Source of the DNA: Blastobasis lacticolella
Taxonomy: Eukaryota; Arthropoda; Insecta; Lepidoptera; Blastobasidae
Reading direction: 5' to 3'
DNA: 64,000 nucleotides
NCBI GenBank assembly: GCA_905147135.1
Contig: LR990051.1
Span: forward strand, 191,001 to 255,000
Numbering within the stretch: position 1 is the stretch's first letter; each line of letters begins with the position of its first letter. Below are positions 40,700-50,577 of the stretch, in pieces. The position numbers and the translations under genes were made by a program. The notes under the pieces were generated by a model. That model saw only the letters and a program-made list of their open reading frames with translations. It searched no databases and had not been told where the DNA came from.

Positions 40700-41350
40700 G
40701 CCTGGACTAAGGTTATGTGGAGTAGACTCTTTTTGGAACTTTTGTGCTTTACTTAGATTATTTTTTTAACTTCATTGTTTGTAGCTAGTTTTCGGACTGA
40801 AAGATTAAAACCCATTATCCTGAATCTTTGTGTTTTCTTTATGGACTGAACCGTTACATTCTTAATATAAGGTAGGCTACCCTTGACGACACACTCGATT
40901 TTGACAACGTTGTTCACGAGGGATTTGAGGATGAGGATCCCGGTACCACCCAGGCACAGTTGGTACAGTTGACCCTCCCGGAAATATAACAGATTTCCGG
41001 ATTTCAGAATAAACGAGTCCTCTTCCTTCCTTCGGACTTCAGATAACCTATGACATCCCCACGTAATCTGCTCACGACTTCCTCCAGTTCCTGGCTACAC
41101 TGGTACAGCTTTTCGTCGGTCCACAGTGTCTGGACATTGTATATAGCCATAGCCAGGGGTCGTCGTTTGTGGTAGCTTGGTCTATTACGCAGATTTTTCG
41201 CATCCCCTGCCCCGCCGTTACCGTGACCGCTACCATACCGCCTACCGCCGGGGACTGGGGGCGCCGTGGCGTGGGGAGAAATACTATAATCGCCAACCGG
41301 CTTGGCAATCGCAGTAGGTACTTACTACTTAGATACACAGAAGGATGCTA
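40700..41350 (-). mobile_element. RTE-clade endonuclease fragment
   Basis: On the minus strand: RRPLAMAIYNVQTLWTDEKL, YQCSQELEEVVSRLRGDVIG, then frame-shifted YFREGQLYQLCLGGTGILIL and KSLVNNVVKIECVVKGSLPY. This matches the N-terminal AP endonuclease of RTE elements (TWNVRTLxxDEKxxEL...GLSE...GVGFLVNKxL). Several frame breaks; no RT is attached. Confidence 0.65.
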
Positions 41351-41618
41351 CTGCCATGCTCTGGTTTATTCTCTTAGTTAGTCGCCCCTTACGACACACG
41401 AAATTTTTGTGACTGCAAGAGTAGGTAAAAGTAAGTTTGTAGATTTCTTGGTTGTATTTCATTTAAATTGTTTTTGTGTGAAGTTATTTATGTATCTATT
41501 CTAGAATTGCAGCCTCTATTTGCTTATCAAAGTTTATTCAGCTAAATTCGCACTCTCCCTCTGTTTGGCAACTTAAGATAGGTATGACGGTGAGATTAAA
41601 GTAACACGCGGCTTTCAG

Positions 41619-41755
41619 GTATGGACGATGTGTGGTCACCAACCACACCGTAGACTTGTCATCGTATTGGCTGCCTGGCCCGCTGGACGAAGAGAATGTC
41701 TGGAGCCGCGTCTTCTACAGCATGTACTGGGCACTCTCCGTACTCGGCTTCTTGG
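41619..41755 (+). CDS. channel domain B, pore exon
   Basis: The acceptor is gctttcag. The peptide YGRCVVTNHTVDLSSYWLPG, then PLDEENVWSRVFYSMYWALS and VLGFL, is the turret and pore helix (SxYWAxTTLxTxGyGD in the family). YSMYWALS is well kept, but the filter reads VLGFLVVR after splicing, with no GYG or GFG. It ends TTGG|GTTAGC with one base left, which the next exon completes. Confidence 0.88.
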
Positions 41756-42066
41756 GTTAGCGTTTGCTTCAGTGGTAGGCTAGCAGTTTGATTGGATAGA
41801 TGTAGCCTTGCCGCTAGCCGTGTCACAGCTAGCTTGCCGTGACTAAAGTGGCAGATGCTAGGAGCTCCGTAGTCTAGAGTATGGGCAACAGCGTTTTCTG
41901 TTGTGTGTTTTAACACTGCGATCTCCAACCCGCCTACCATGCGTGATTAGTGAGAACCACACACTCCTATTATGTACTAATCTGATAGAGGAGCCGGTTA
42001 GACTGCTAGTGATTGTATATAGTATTTAAGGTCTGTAAGATAATTTAATATTTTTTGCATTTCTAG

Positions 42067-42205
42067 TTGTGAGGACCCAAAACTTCAAACCATACCTCTG
42101 GTCAACCGTAGTATACACACACGCTGTGATGGAGTTCGCTATGTGCTTCCACTTGCTGATCTACTCGCTCTACGGTGCTCTGACCATCGCGCACCAAACC
42201 ATGAG
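42067..42205 (+). CDS. channel domain B, S6 exon
   Basis: The acceptor is gcatttctag. VVRTQNFKPYLWSTVVYTHA, then VMEFAMCFHLLIYSLYGALT and IAHQTMR. It occupies the S6 position between pore and C-linker; an E (VMEF) lies where the family has E after the pore. The donor ATGAG|GTGCGT joins in phase to RITYTSSL. Confidence 0.85.
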
Positions 42206-42524
42206 GTGCGTCCGCGACACTTGAAATCTCTATTTACAACATATATTTTTAACCCCACGCCAAAAGTAGAAGCATTTTATCTGTGCAACAAGCTACGTTT
42301 TTTTTGGCATGGCAGCTCTTGAATACCGCAGATTTCGAAGGCTACGGTTTCGTTAAGTTTCTGATATGTAACAACAAATTGACGTTGCTCGATAACTTTC
42401 CAAAATTTTTGGCACGGCCAATGTCTAGGCGCCTGTCAGGCACCACCATACTTGCTGTACGTAAGAGTAGAATTGCACTAATCCTTCGACTGGGTATCTG
42501 ATGTTGATGTGTGTTTTAGATACT

Positions 42525-42660
42525 GTGATCTCCAACTCGGCTGCCAAGCGTGGAAATTATGGCAATGCTCTCCACGGGCGTGGAGGAGACTCAAGTCCTG
42601 CACTGGACTGTTATGCGCCTTCTTTTAGAGGTCATGCTACTACTACTACTATGTATCACA
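42525..42660 (+). mobile_element. SINE-like element, 3' half
   Basis: GATCTCCAACTCGGCTGCCA, AGCGTGGAAATTATGGCAAT and a terminal TACTACTACTAC run match the element at 17225. A shorter relic of the same phrase lies at 41915-41945. Confidence 0.6.
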
Positions 42661-42694
42661 TGACGGCCATTCGGCCTGCATTCGTCTATTGCAG

Positions 42695-42812
42695 GATCAC
42701 ATACACCTCGAGCCTGGTGAAGATAAATATCCTTCTGAATAACAATCGCATACCAGAGCAGTTCCGCAATCGCCTCCTCGAGTACTTACAGCTCTGCTGG
42801 TACATGGATAAG
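42695..42812 (+). CDS. channel domain B, C-linker exon
   Basis: The acceptor is gtctattgcag. RITYTSSLVKINILLNNNRI, then PEQFRNRLLEYLQLCWYMDK, follows the C-linker pattern (IP/VPxxLxxRxxxYxxxxW), parallel to KVPYALYEKVETFYHMYW of domain A. The donor AAG|GTATGA is in phase 0. Confidence 0.88.
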
Positions 42813-42937
42813 GTATGATAGCGTATGCGATAAAATATTGTCAGTTCATTAACATAGTCATTGCTATCATCATTCGCTTTCGTGTTTTTGAGATTAATGA
42901 ATACCAATAAATAGTCAAAGATGTGCCTCATTTCTAG

Positions 42938-43054
42938 GCTTACAGCATGAATAACAACAAGAGATCCTTCTACCACGATCTTCCACCACACGTGTTTAAG
43001 GAATTGGTGACCAAGAAACACAGCAAATTTCTCCTCACGCTGCCGTTTGTGAAG
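42938..43054 (+). CDS. channel domain B, C-linker end
   Basis: The acceptor is tcatttctag; 39 codons in phase 0. AYSMNNNKRSFYHDLPPHVF, then KELVTKKHSKFLLTLPFVK, matches the family's LPxxLxxExxxxxxxxxLxxVPxF before the CNBD. The donor is AAG|GTTTGT. The next exon begins AMSREMLR, the usual following helix. Confidence 0.87.
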
Positions 43055-43569
43055 GTTTGTCACAATCCATAAAAAATATCAAAGACATCTTCTTTATTCT
43101 TCTGAAATATTTCAATGCAGTCTTGTTTTTTAACAAATTATTTGCCTTTTGGAAGTAAATTATTTATTACGGGAGCCAATGATTAACCCTTTGCCGTCAG
43201 TATATTGGTCACGTGGCTGTACCTTTTGAATCACATATACCTCAAACTCTTTGCTTTCCGGAGCCTGATATTTTCCGTCCTACACCGACAACGCGATTTC
43301 TGCGGAGTCGGACTGCATCCGACGACGCCAGTCAACGCTCAACCAGCACACTTAAATTACAAATTAAATCTCGGCCTGTGGGAGTTGATATCAACATCCA
43401 ACCTCATTATATTTTTGTTTCTAACAGACATAGTTAACACAACTTTTTACCAAAGAGCTGGCTCGTTCCTCTGGCACCTGTTCAGCACTGCTATCCAACG
43501 AGCAACGCAGCCAGGTTTCTGGGCACCATTCCGGGGGCAGTGGGGCGACTTTTATAATTTTTGGTTTTT
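43055..43569. other. intronic stretch
   Basis: A 133-codon + frame (43205-43606) has no domain I recognise and runs into the next element, so I regard it as chance. Confidence 0.3.
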
Positions 43570-44095
43570 GAAGTTATACTTCTTTAGGCGCGTTATGAAA
43601 AAATGATGAGAGTGAAATTTTAAGGTGCGCGCGCATCTGTGACACAAAATTAACAGTATGAAGCTGTCTGCTTAACCGCTCATTAAGTCTCGAAAAAAAA
43701 GCTACCAACAAAATAGAAATAGAACCTCGATATTAGTCGCGCATGTTGGTACGCTCGTCACCTCTGATCACTGTTTTCATATTTATAATATTTATCGACA
43801 TGTTTCTAGTTTATACATTCACAACTTGTGTTTTAGTTTCATACAAGTGCGAATTATACATGTGCTAATAAATTATATTCAGTAGTGATTTAAATTGAAT
43901 ATTTTGATTGATATTATTTACTATTTGTGAATATTAGTGAAAAAAATTGTGCTTATATACTTTTTTATTTAATTTTTCAAATTTAAACTGAACTTTGTTG
44001 ATTATCCTTTTCCAGTCCTTCTATTATTTTATTGTAATTAATTATTGGCATGCAATTAAAAACTATTTTTAATGATGCCAAAGAAGTATAACTTC
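43570..44095. mobile_element. 526-bp MITE with GAAGTTATACTTCTTT termini
   Basis: The left end GAAGTTATACTTCTTTAGGC is mirrored at the right end as CCAAAGAAGTATAACTTC. The first 13 bases are themselves near-palindromic. The body includes GTGCGCGCGCATCTGTGACA, which I recall as frequent in lepidopteran DNA. No ORF; superfamily uncertain. Confidence 0.6.
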
Positions 44096-44139
44096 TCACG
44101 CGCGTACATAAGTACACGCACCCATTTTTTTTATTTTTA

Positions 44140-44260
44140 TAACTCTTTATTCACAAAATAGTACAAAGGTGGACTTAAAGCTTTGTAGCGTTATATACCA
44201 GTCTACCCCGAAATCTAGTAATAAAAATTGCAGGTGGAGCATAAAAATTTACAATAGGTA
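44140..44260 (-). mobile_element. non-LTR 3' tail
   Basis: TAACTCTTTATTCACAAAAT and AGTACAAAGGTGGACTTAAA match 25750-25870; a 3' end in minus orientation. Confidence 0.5.
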
Positions 44261-44963
44261 CATAATTATTTACAAATACAATTCTACCTACCAGTATTCA
44301 CATACCGAAACTCAAAACATGAATGAAATACTAAAAACCAACAACAACAAGATAGCAAAACGCTCTGAAATACCAATATCAGTCAAGTACCCATTAAGAC
44401 ACTTGCAAAAGGAGGAAAGAAAGCAAAGATTGCGCTTATGAGTATCGCAGAGGCATTGAAATTTACATTACATATATAATTATGTACTAGTGTATATTTT
44501 TATTGTGAACTACGGGGGCAGCGTAGGTTATCATCCTACGTAATCGAGTACAAGACATATTGTGTTTCTTAGCGTTAGTAGTGGTTTAGTAGACCTACAA
44601 AAAACCTATCACGTTCGGTAAAGAAGAAAAAAAAATATTTTATTTGACCGTAACTTTTGGTTTTTTGTAGCGATAGTACTCACTTATAGCAGTAAAAAGT
44701 CAATCCCTCTGTATTTAAGTTCGCTTAGATCTTTTAAACTAGTCAACAGATTATAATGCGGTTTTCAACAATAGAAAGAGTCGGGAGGAACGTTTGTAGG
44801 GTAGGGCAACACGCTGACGAAGTCGCGGCGGGCCAGCTGTTTTAATAATGCTATGGTGTCAGGATCGTGCCTTGTGGCACTGAACAGTGTGCTCCTTGTG
44901 TCTAAGTAGTAACTGCAGTGCCTAGGCCGTGATTGTGTATGCGTGTGCTCCGCTGGTCCTTAG
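44261..44963. other. intronic stretch
   Basis: AT-rich with no recognised element or gene before the CNBD exon. Confidence 0.3.
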
Positions 44964-45095
44964 GCGATGTCGCGGGAGATGCTGCGGACGATCTCGACGG
45001 GCACCGCGGTGTTCTACACCACGCCGCGGGAGATACTGCTACGCACCGGCGACGTCAGCAAGGAGTTCTACATCATCAAAGAAGGATTCTGCGAG
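44964..45095 (+). CDS. channel domain B, CNBD first half
   Basis: The acceptor is gtccttag; 44 codons in phase 0. AMSREMLRTISTGTAVFYTT, then PREILLRTGDVSKEFYIIKE and GFCE. This is a well-kept first CNBD beta-roll (GDVSKEFYIIKEG; family GDxGxxmYfIxxG). It pairs with 14699-14848 of domain A. The donor GAG|GTTCCT is moderate. Confidence 0.88.
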
Positions 45096-45499
45096 GTTCC
45101 TATGACCGATTGACCGGCTGCCCTTTATATTTCAACTAAATCAACATTATCTTATCTTTAATTAGTTCTACTAATTAGGTCTATGTGGACAAACCGTGGG
45201 TATAGCGCAACACAAAACTTATTCTGTACCACTATAGGTTGTAGGGTCTTTAAGCTGTGTCAATGGAATCTTTCCGTGTTCGAAGCCCGCAGTACTTTGT
45301 TTTATCGCCAACGCTGATTCTTTTGCGCCGTTTCCCCCACATTTATGAGAACTCCTCTAAAAGCCAAGCCTATGTCGGGATACTTGGCATCGACATCTAG
45401 ACCTGTATCACCTGGAGAATAAAGTCAATTAGGCCCCATTTTGTATACCACTAAGATGGCAAACAAACCTATGGTCTGCCTGATTACTATTCCCATCTG

Positions 45500-45650
45500 T
45501 AGGCTAGGGCGCCTCAGTATCAGTTTCTTTCTTTTGACCGCATTCAACGCCGGGCGGCCCGAATTGTTGACGACGAGACTCTCACCTGCTGGCTTGATAA
45601 TCTGGCGTTGCGGAAGGAGGTAGCCTGGTTGTGCATACCGTCATATCATT
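45500..45650 (+). mobile_element. Jockey/CR1-like RT C-terminal fragment
   Basis: In one + frame: FDRIQRRAARIVDDETLTCW, then LDNLALRKEVAWLC. Same region as 30095-30300, slightly better preserved. Confidence 0.65.
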
Positions 45651-46892
45651 GGGAGTGCTCGAATTGTTGGGACTAATGGTCATCTTGGCGTTAATGTCCC
45701 GGATGTGCTCTCGCGCACGAGCGTCCAGGGTCCGCCTTGATCATGATCCAGGATTTAGCAGATAAGGTAGTTACAGTAGTTACACTGGAGCGACTGCCTT
45801 CTGACCTCCGTGACATTGTTAACAGAGAAACCTGGCCAGATTGGATCAAGATAACACATTCAATCGCATGAATGAACAGGTTTCATCACGATGTTTTCCC
45901 CCACCGTAAGTGCATCGGTTAGCGTTCAACTAATGTACGTAACTCAGAAAAGAGCCTTTGGAGTCTGATCCCTTAACCATTAGGCCACCGATGCTCGTCA
46001 TTGTTTTGACTAAAAGCAGCTGCAAAATTTAAGCACCATACCGCCCGCCGCAAATTGAATTTCCATCTAGACCACCTGGTAGAGTAGTCATCGACCAACG
46101 TATGATTTTCACCAAACTTCTTACCTCATACGACCACGGTATAGAACGAGCTTCCTGCAATGATGTATCCAGACTATTAAGACATCTAAACCGTCAAGAA
46201 ACAATAGCCTATAGTGATGATCACATGCAATCAGGTGATCCGCTGGCATGTTACCCTACTTTTGTTATAAAATACTCCCTTACAATGTTCGATTGATTTT
46301 CCATATTCGCAAATGCGATTGAATGCATATCACCATCACCAGCGTCCGAGCGGTCATTTCCCATTTCTGCCAGGGTTCGCTTTACTTTCATTCTTCTCCA
46401 GTTTTTGCATTCCACCATCGCCGTAGGCCATTGGCTCTCCTATCCGATTCAGCTATGTCACTCCAGCTCTTCTTGGGTCTCCTGCGAGACCTCTTTCCTG
46501 ATACCGGCAGGCTTTGTCACCGATTTATGAAACTCTGGGAAGGCGAGATCTAGAGAGCAATTGCCCTCCCAGAGAACACTGAGCACGTACTAGTGATAGG
46601 TTTTCACTTACCAAAGCTGGGGACCATCTGAGAAATATAAATGCGAATATTCTCGAATCCGAATACGAAAATTCATTACATTACTGCTTTGTAGATATAA
46701 GTCATGTGGTCTTCTAGATAGAGGTTCTTAAATTTAATTAATATCAGAGGCTGGGGCGATAACCAGAACTGTAGAGTACCCAAAAATATTTTCTCAAGAT
46801 ATTCTCACAGACGGCATCCTGGCGAAACTATTACTCTATTTTGATACTTAGACCGATGAGAAAAATGCTTACAGTATTTATTTACTTCACAG
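45651..46892. other. intronic stretch with old repeat debris
   Basis: On the minus strand at about 46400-46520, RRRPKKSWSDIAESD resembles the GRPRKTW segment near the C-terminus of RTE-like elements, but the match is short. The rest is unassigned. Confidence 0.3.
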
Positions 46893-46968
46893 CTAATATA
46901 TCCCGTTACATTAGATGTACGACCACTCAATCCAATGGACAGTTTCGGTGTACTTGAGAGTATATTTC
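46893..46968 (+). CDS. channel domain B, CNBD middle (short exon)
   Basis: A 76-base exon between tttacttcacag and the strong donor TTTC|GTAAGT. It reads LIYPVTLDVRPLNPMDSFGV, then LESIF, and ends with one base. It supplies the CNBD segment L-x-P-x-x-x-FGE-x-x-x-x; the Glu of FGE is Val here. Its one leftover base fits only the 47320 acceptor. It lacks an ATG, so a simple ORF list would miss it. Confidence 0.75.
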
Positions 46969-47051
46969 GTAAGTGAATTGTTATTTTGTATAGTCTGTAT
47001 GGTAGTGGATAGTGCCTTAGTGGTGGTGATTCGCATATTATTGTTAGCTCT

Positions 47052-47206
47052 GAGGGCTTACCATGAGCTCTTATAGCCGGACCTAAACAGAACTGCCCTG
47101 CTTAGAACGCGAGAAGCTTATGTGACACGTATATCGCTGTCCCGTTCTAAGCAGGGCAGTTCTGTTTAGGTCCTGTCCTGTTATAAGAGCTCATGGTAAG
47201 CCCTCT
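47052..47206. mobile_element. 155-bp MITE with about 55-bp inverted repeats
   Basis: The left arm GAGGGCTTACCATGAGCTCT and right arm AGAGCTCATGGTAAGCCCTC are inverted copies that continue through GGACCTAAACAGAACTGCCC and TGCTTAGAACG. It ends about 110 bases upstream of the 47320 exon. Confidence 0.75.
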
Positions 47207-47319
47207 GGTGTGCTTCTATTATTATATCAACCTTGGAATGAAATTGATTTCTAACTTTAAAAGTGCCCGAGGATTTGGTCGTTCTTTCAGAATTGACCGT
47301 TACCGGTGTGTACCCGCAG

Positions 47320-47450
47320 ATATTCCGACGTACTACACGGTGCGCTCCGTCACGAACGTGTGCCTGATGTCCATTCACAACACTCACTTCAAGGAGTTCT
47401 TCAGTATACCCAATATAATGAAAATCGTCAACGAAGTCAAGGAAACGAAG
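47320..47450 (+). CDS. channel domain B, CNBD end
   Basis: The acceptor tacccgcag at 47319 is required by phase. The peptide continues IPTYYTVRSVTNVCLMSIHN, then THFKEFFSIPNIMKIVNEVK. VRSVT...LMSI...F matches the VRAxT...xxL...dF end of a CNBD. The Arg-Thr that binds the cyclic phosphate is replaced (TYYTVRS). The donor AAG|GTTCGT is in phase 0, linking domain B to domain C. Confidence 0.85.
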
Positions 47451-47750
47451 GTTCGTCTCGTCTCACAGTTACTTTATATGTTTGTAAATTCTATGTTCAC
47501 ATGATATACCTATTACATGTTATAGAGAAATATATATTGGGTAATTAACCTATCACTCTTAATTTATTTAACACTTTGTGTTCGTACTTCGTTATAGAAC
47601 TCCATTATATTACGAGTAAATAACCTTTTGTACACTAGTTCCACTTCATCCAATAATTTAGTTTAATTGCAACTGATGTCGAATTTCTCATCATCAGACA
47701 ATTTATTAAATCTAGTTGCTAGTCTTGCTTATCAGACATTCATTTTTTAG

Positions 47751-47908
47751 GAGTTCGCGAAGCTGATGATAAGACATAATCAATTCCTGTTATACCGGTC
47801 ACTAGAGAAACCACCAAACAGGCAGAAATTCGTCCTACCCAGGAAATTTGAATCTGATGCAGCGTTCCTTGAACCTTTCAAGAGCCTCGGTTTCTTCTCG
47901 TTGGTCAG
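47751..47908 (+). CDS. channel B-to-C linker exon
   Basis: The acceptor cattttttag is strong. EFAKLMIRHNQFLLYRSLEK, then PPNRQKFVLPRKFESDAAFL and EPFKSLGFFSLV. It is the counterpart of the linkers at 25614 and 1939: a basic amphipathic run followed by an acidic LPRxFxxD segment. The donor GTCAG|GTGAGC leaves two bases that the next exon completes. Confidence 0.78.
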
Positions 47909-48139
47909 GTGAGCCGCGGCCGGCCGAAACAAACAGTCTCAAACAAAGTAATAATAGTTCTAAAGGATACAACAAATATAGTCCTACAGTTTTCTATATT
48001 ATATAATTTATATTTTTGTTTATTATATAATTACCATATAAAAATATCTCACTTACATGGAGATTAATTCCTCTAACTTTGGGGAAAAATTAGTACTGGA
48101 GACTTTGATTACCGTCAGAAACTTAATACTATTAACAAT

Positions 48140-48640
48140 AGTTGTGTTAGATTGCGGTATTCTGTGAGGCTGCCCACTGCTGCACATAGGCCTCCCCAAT
48201 GAGCGCCAACGCAACGATGTCTCGCTGGGGACAGTGTACAACCGGCCGTAGAAGTCCTTGTTAAAGATCCCAGCCTTCGACATTACGGTTCTGCAACCTA
48301 CGCCAGCTTCGTCAGGTGGCTCCTTCCAAGATGCTGTGTGAAAATTTTGGACCCACGATTTCGCTCTAAAGCTTCTTTAATCAGGCGTGTATTGAAGCTC
48401 TGATGGTCACGCCGTACTATCTTTGCAACCCGCTTGTTGAAGTCTGACCTCTCTAATGAAGTGGCCCGAGTGGCTTCCCGGATTTCTCACTCTTACGCTG
48501 TTTATGGCAGAATTTGATGCCCTCATCTCCCAGCGAAACAACGGTTTGTAGGGTTTCGTCCACGTCATTTGGGGTGTCCATTACAGCAAACTTATCGTCT
48601 AGAGTCCGTCCGCCCGAAAACAAGTATACAAGTAAGCTGT
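48140..48640 (-). mobile_element. non-LTR/SINE-type repeat (low detail)
   Basis: CTGCCCACTGCTGCACATAG then GCCTCCCCAATGAGCGCCA is a phrase I associate with abundant lepidopteran retroelement 3' regions. The following bases appear to be its degraded RT C-terminus on the minus strand. The boundaries are approximate. Confidence 0.4.
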
Positions 48641-48653
48641 TGAATTCCGCCAG

Positions 48654-48836
48654 GTACATATGCCCGCGCTGGACGCTGCGCCCGGACGGCGAGTACCTGG
48701 AGCGCTACGAGCTGTTCCGCGGCGTCTGCGTGCTGTTCAACGCGTTCTTCTACCCCATCTATTACGCGCTCAGCCTGGAGCGGCCTTTTATCCACTATTT
48801 GCACTACATGTCTACTACACTTACCTATCTTGATAT
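48654..48836 (+). CDS. channel domain C, S1-S2 exon
   Basis: The acceptor is attccgccag. YICPRWTLRPDGEYLERYEL, then FRGVCVLFNAFFYPIYYALS and LERPFIHYLHYMSTTLTYLD. S1 carries a YP in the place of the family's VxP, and S2 ends in the YLD acidic position. Phase matches both neighbours (starts with one base, ends with two). The donor GATAT|GTGAGT is strong. Confidence 0.87.
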
Positions 48837-49928
48837 GTGAGTGTAAAACGTAAGGTTTACATTTCTTTTGCTTTGAATTTGCAATTGCTTTAGTTTTCAG
48901 GGAGGCACAGGGTTGGACGGTCCACCTAAATGATTTGTTTATCGTTTGGCATGAAAGATCATAGATGTCATAGATCATAGATCATAGACTGTAAGAGCAC
49001 CGTAGGATAAGCTACGTCACCGGGTAAAAGAAAATTTCAATTTGTAGACACAGTAGAGTTTAGGGAGATCCACAAAAAAATTTTTTGACGACCCAATCTT
49101 TCGACTTTTCGTAGATCCTTCTGTATGGGTATCTATACAAGTAAAAATATCGGTCTGCCTTACATGCTGGTGGCAATTTCAGCTAGTCAGCCAATTTAAG
49201 TTACAAAAGTGGATTTTTTTTGTACTCGATGACTTAGGATTATTTACGTTGCCCTCACAGTCTAAGATAGGAGGAGCTTTGTTTGATTGCAGCGCCGTGG
49301 TAGCGCACTTCTTTAAGTCCACTTAAAACTAGCGTCATAGCTGCACATGTATCGTGTGAAGCATGATTTATGGTGATGCCTTTCAGTACTACAAATTTTT
49401 AAATTAGTATGTTTATGGGCACAACAACTTCAGGTTACTTTATCACATTGCGGAAAAATGAGCATACTAATTTATTTTACTGTACCGAAGCAATAATAAA
49501 GTATATAAAGGAAATTTAACTAGACGCTGTCGAGTAGTCTATAACCTAATAAGCCGCTTTAGTTTTTGTGTACAATTATACTGTCTAACTTTGGTATCAA
49601 TGTCAAATGTTGACATATTTGACAAGAATCATAATTCCATGAAGAAGGGCGCTAGGTCTGTTTACGAAACGTCATTATTCTAATTTCACAATCGGGACAT
49701 TTTAGTTTCTTGTTCCGTCACGTTCCCTCTCTCTTCTCCGTGTCCCATTTTTGGCTTATTCGAATTCTGTCACAGAATGCTACATTCCGGTGTTTCTACA
49801 TGAAACGCAGATATAGGTCACCTCTGTCGCGGCTAAGCTATACGTTATTTTTTTTATTATGTGGTACTGAATAAAGTTTATCTCTTTGTTTCGTTGTCTC
49901 AACTGGTGGCCGGTTGGCTGTGTGTCAG
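48837..49928. other. intronic stretch
   Basis: AT-rich with no recognised gene. No element could be defined. Confidence 0.3.
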
Positions 49929-50110
49929 GGTGCAGCGTCTGCTGACGGGCTACTACGACGAGCGGGGCGTGCTGGTGTCCCACCCGGCCAGCACGGGGCT
50001 GCACTACATCCGGAACGCATTCCTGGCGGACCTGCTGGCCGGGCTGCCGCTCGAGGTGCTCGAGGAGGGCGAGGACCGTGGCATGAGCGTACTCATCGGC
50101 GGCATGACTG
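49929..50110 (+). CDS. channel domain C, S2-S3 exon
   Basis: The acceptor is gtgtgtcag. VQRLLTGYYDERGVLVSHPA, then STGLHYIRNAFLADLLAGLP, LEVLEEGEDRG. This is strongly canonical for CNG/HCN channels (hxGYYdexGxLVxhPxxxxxhYlxxxFxxDLLaxlPxE) and much better conserved than domain B. The donor ATGACTG|GTCAGT leaves one base. The continuing S4 exon is not visible in the remaining 13.9 kb. Confidence 0.9.
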
Positions 50111-50138
50111 GTCAGTTTGAATTGGTTTTTATGTGATA

Positions 50139-50320
50139 CGGCAGACAAGCAGGCAAGCGGGCCACCTGATGGAAAGCGGTTACCGCCGCCTATGGACTTT
50201 AGCAACACCAGGGGACCAATGCGTTGCCCGCCTCTGAAGAGACCTCTAATATACCTCTTGAACGATCCCATGTCATCGTTCAAAGGAAATACTGTGGCTG
50301 AAAACTCATTCCACATCTGA
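50139..50320 (-). mobile_element. non-LTR 3' end
   Basis: CAAGCGGGCCACCTGATGGA and AGCAACACCAGGGGACCAAT, then minus-strand MWNEFSATVFPLNDDMGSFK, form the same tail group as 6058-6290. It starts 29 bases after the 49929 exon. Confidence 0.7.
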
Positions 50321-50577
50321 CGTCACGCCTGAGGTGAAATTTTACACGGTAATTTGTCACGAGCCCCACTCCGAAATTTTAAATTCTTTTTTGGAATCTA
50401 ACGTAATAACTAGAATTTTAAAATGTTAACCCAGTCATAATTCCAATTTAGATTTAGTAAGGACTTGGCGACGATATAATTATGTCGCTGCCAGGAACAT
50501 TTGGACTGATGCTTGCATTGTTGTATTCCGCTTTGAAGGATAAGGTTAGCCAGCGAAGTTACAGGCATGAAGCATTT

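Larger units (their letters stand above)
1939..50110 (+). other. multi-domain CNG-type channel gene (partial, spans window)
   Basis: Span of a host gene built from tandem six-transmembrane plus C-linker plus cyclic-nucleotide-binding-like units. Domain A uses exons 1939-15812, domain B 25614-47450, domain C 47751-50110 and onward. From 12948 to 50110, twenty successive exons fit in splice phase, giving about 920 codons. The two longest introns are 15813-25613 and 30570-41618. No start or stop codon is visible and no domain C exon was found after 50110, so the gene probably continues to the right. CNG/HCN-family channels are plasma-membrane cation channels, normally with one such unit per subunit and four subunits per channel; several units in one chain is the CNGK-like arrangement. 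Function here is inferred only, because key pore and ligand residues are missing in A and B. Confidence 0.8.

Noticed and set aside
43205..43606. 133-codon plus-strand ORF as a host gene
   Set aside because: No domain, no splice or start context, and it runs into a MITE.
47281..47319. Acceptor gttctttcag at 47290 for the CNBD end exon
   Set aside because: Better pyrimidine tract, but its phase does not fit the preceding 46893-46968 exon; 47319 does.
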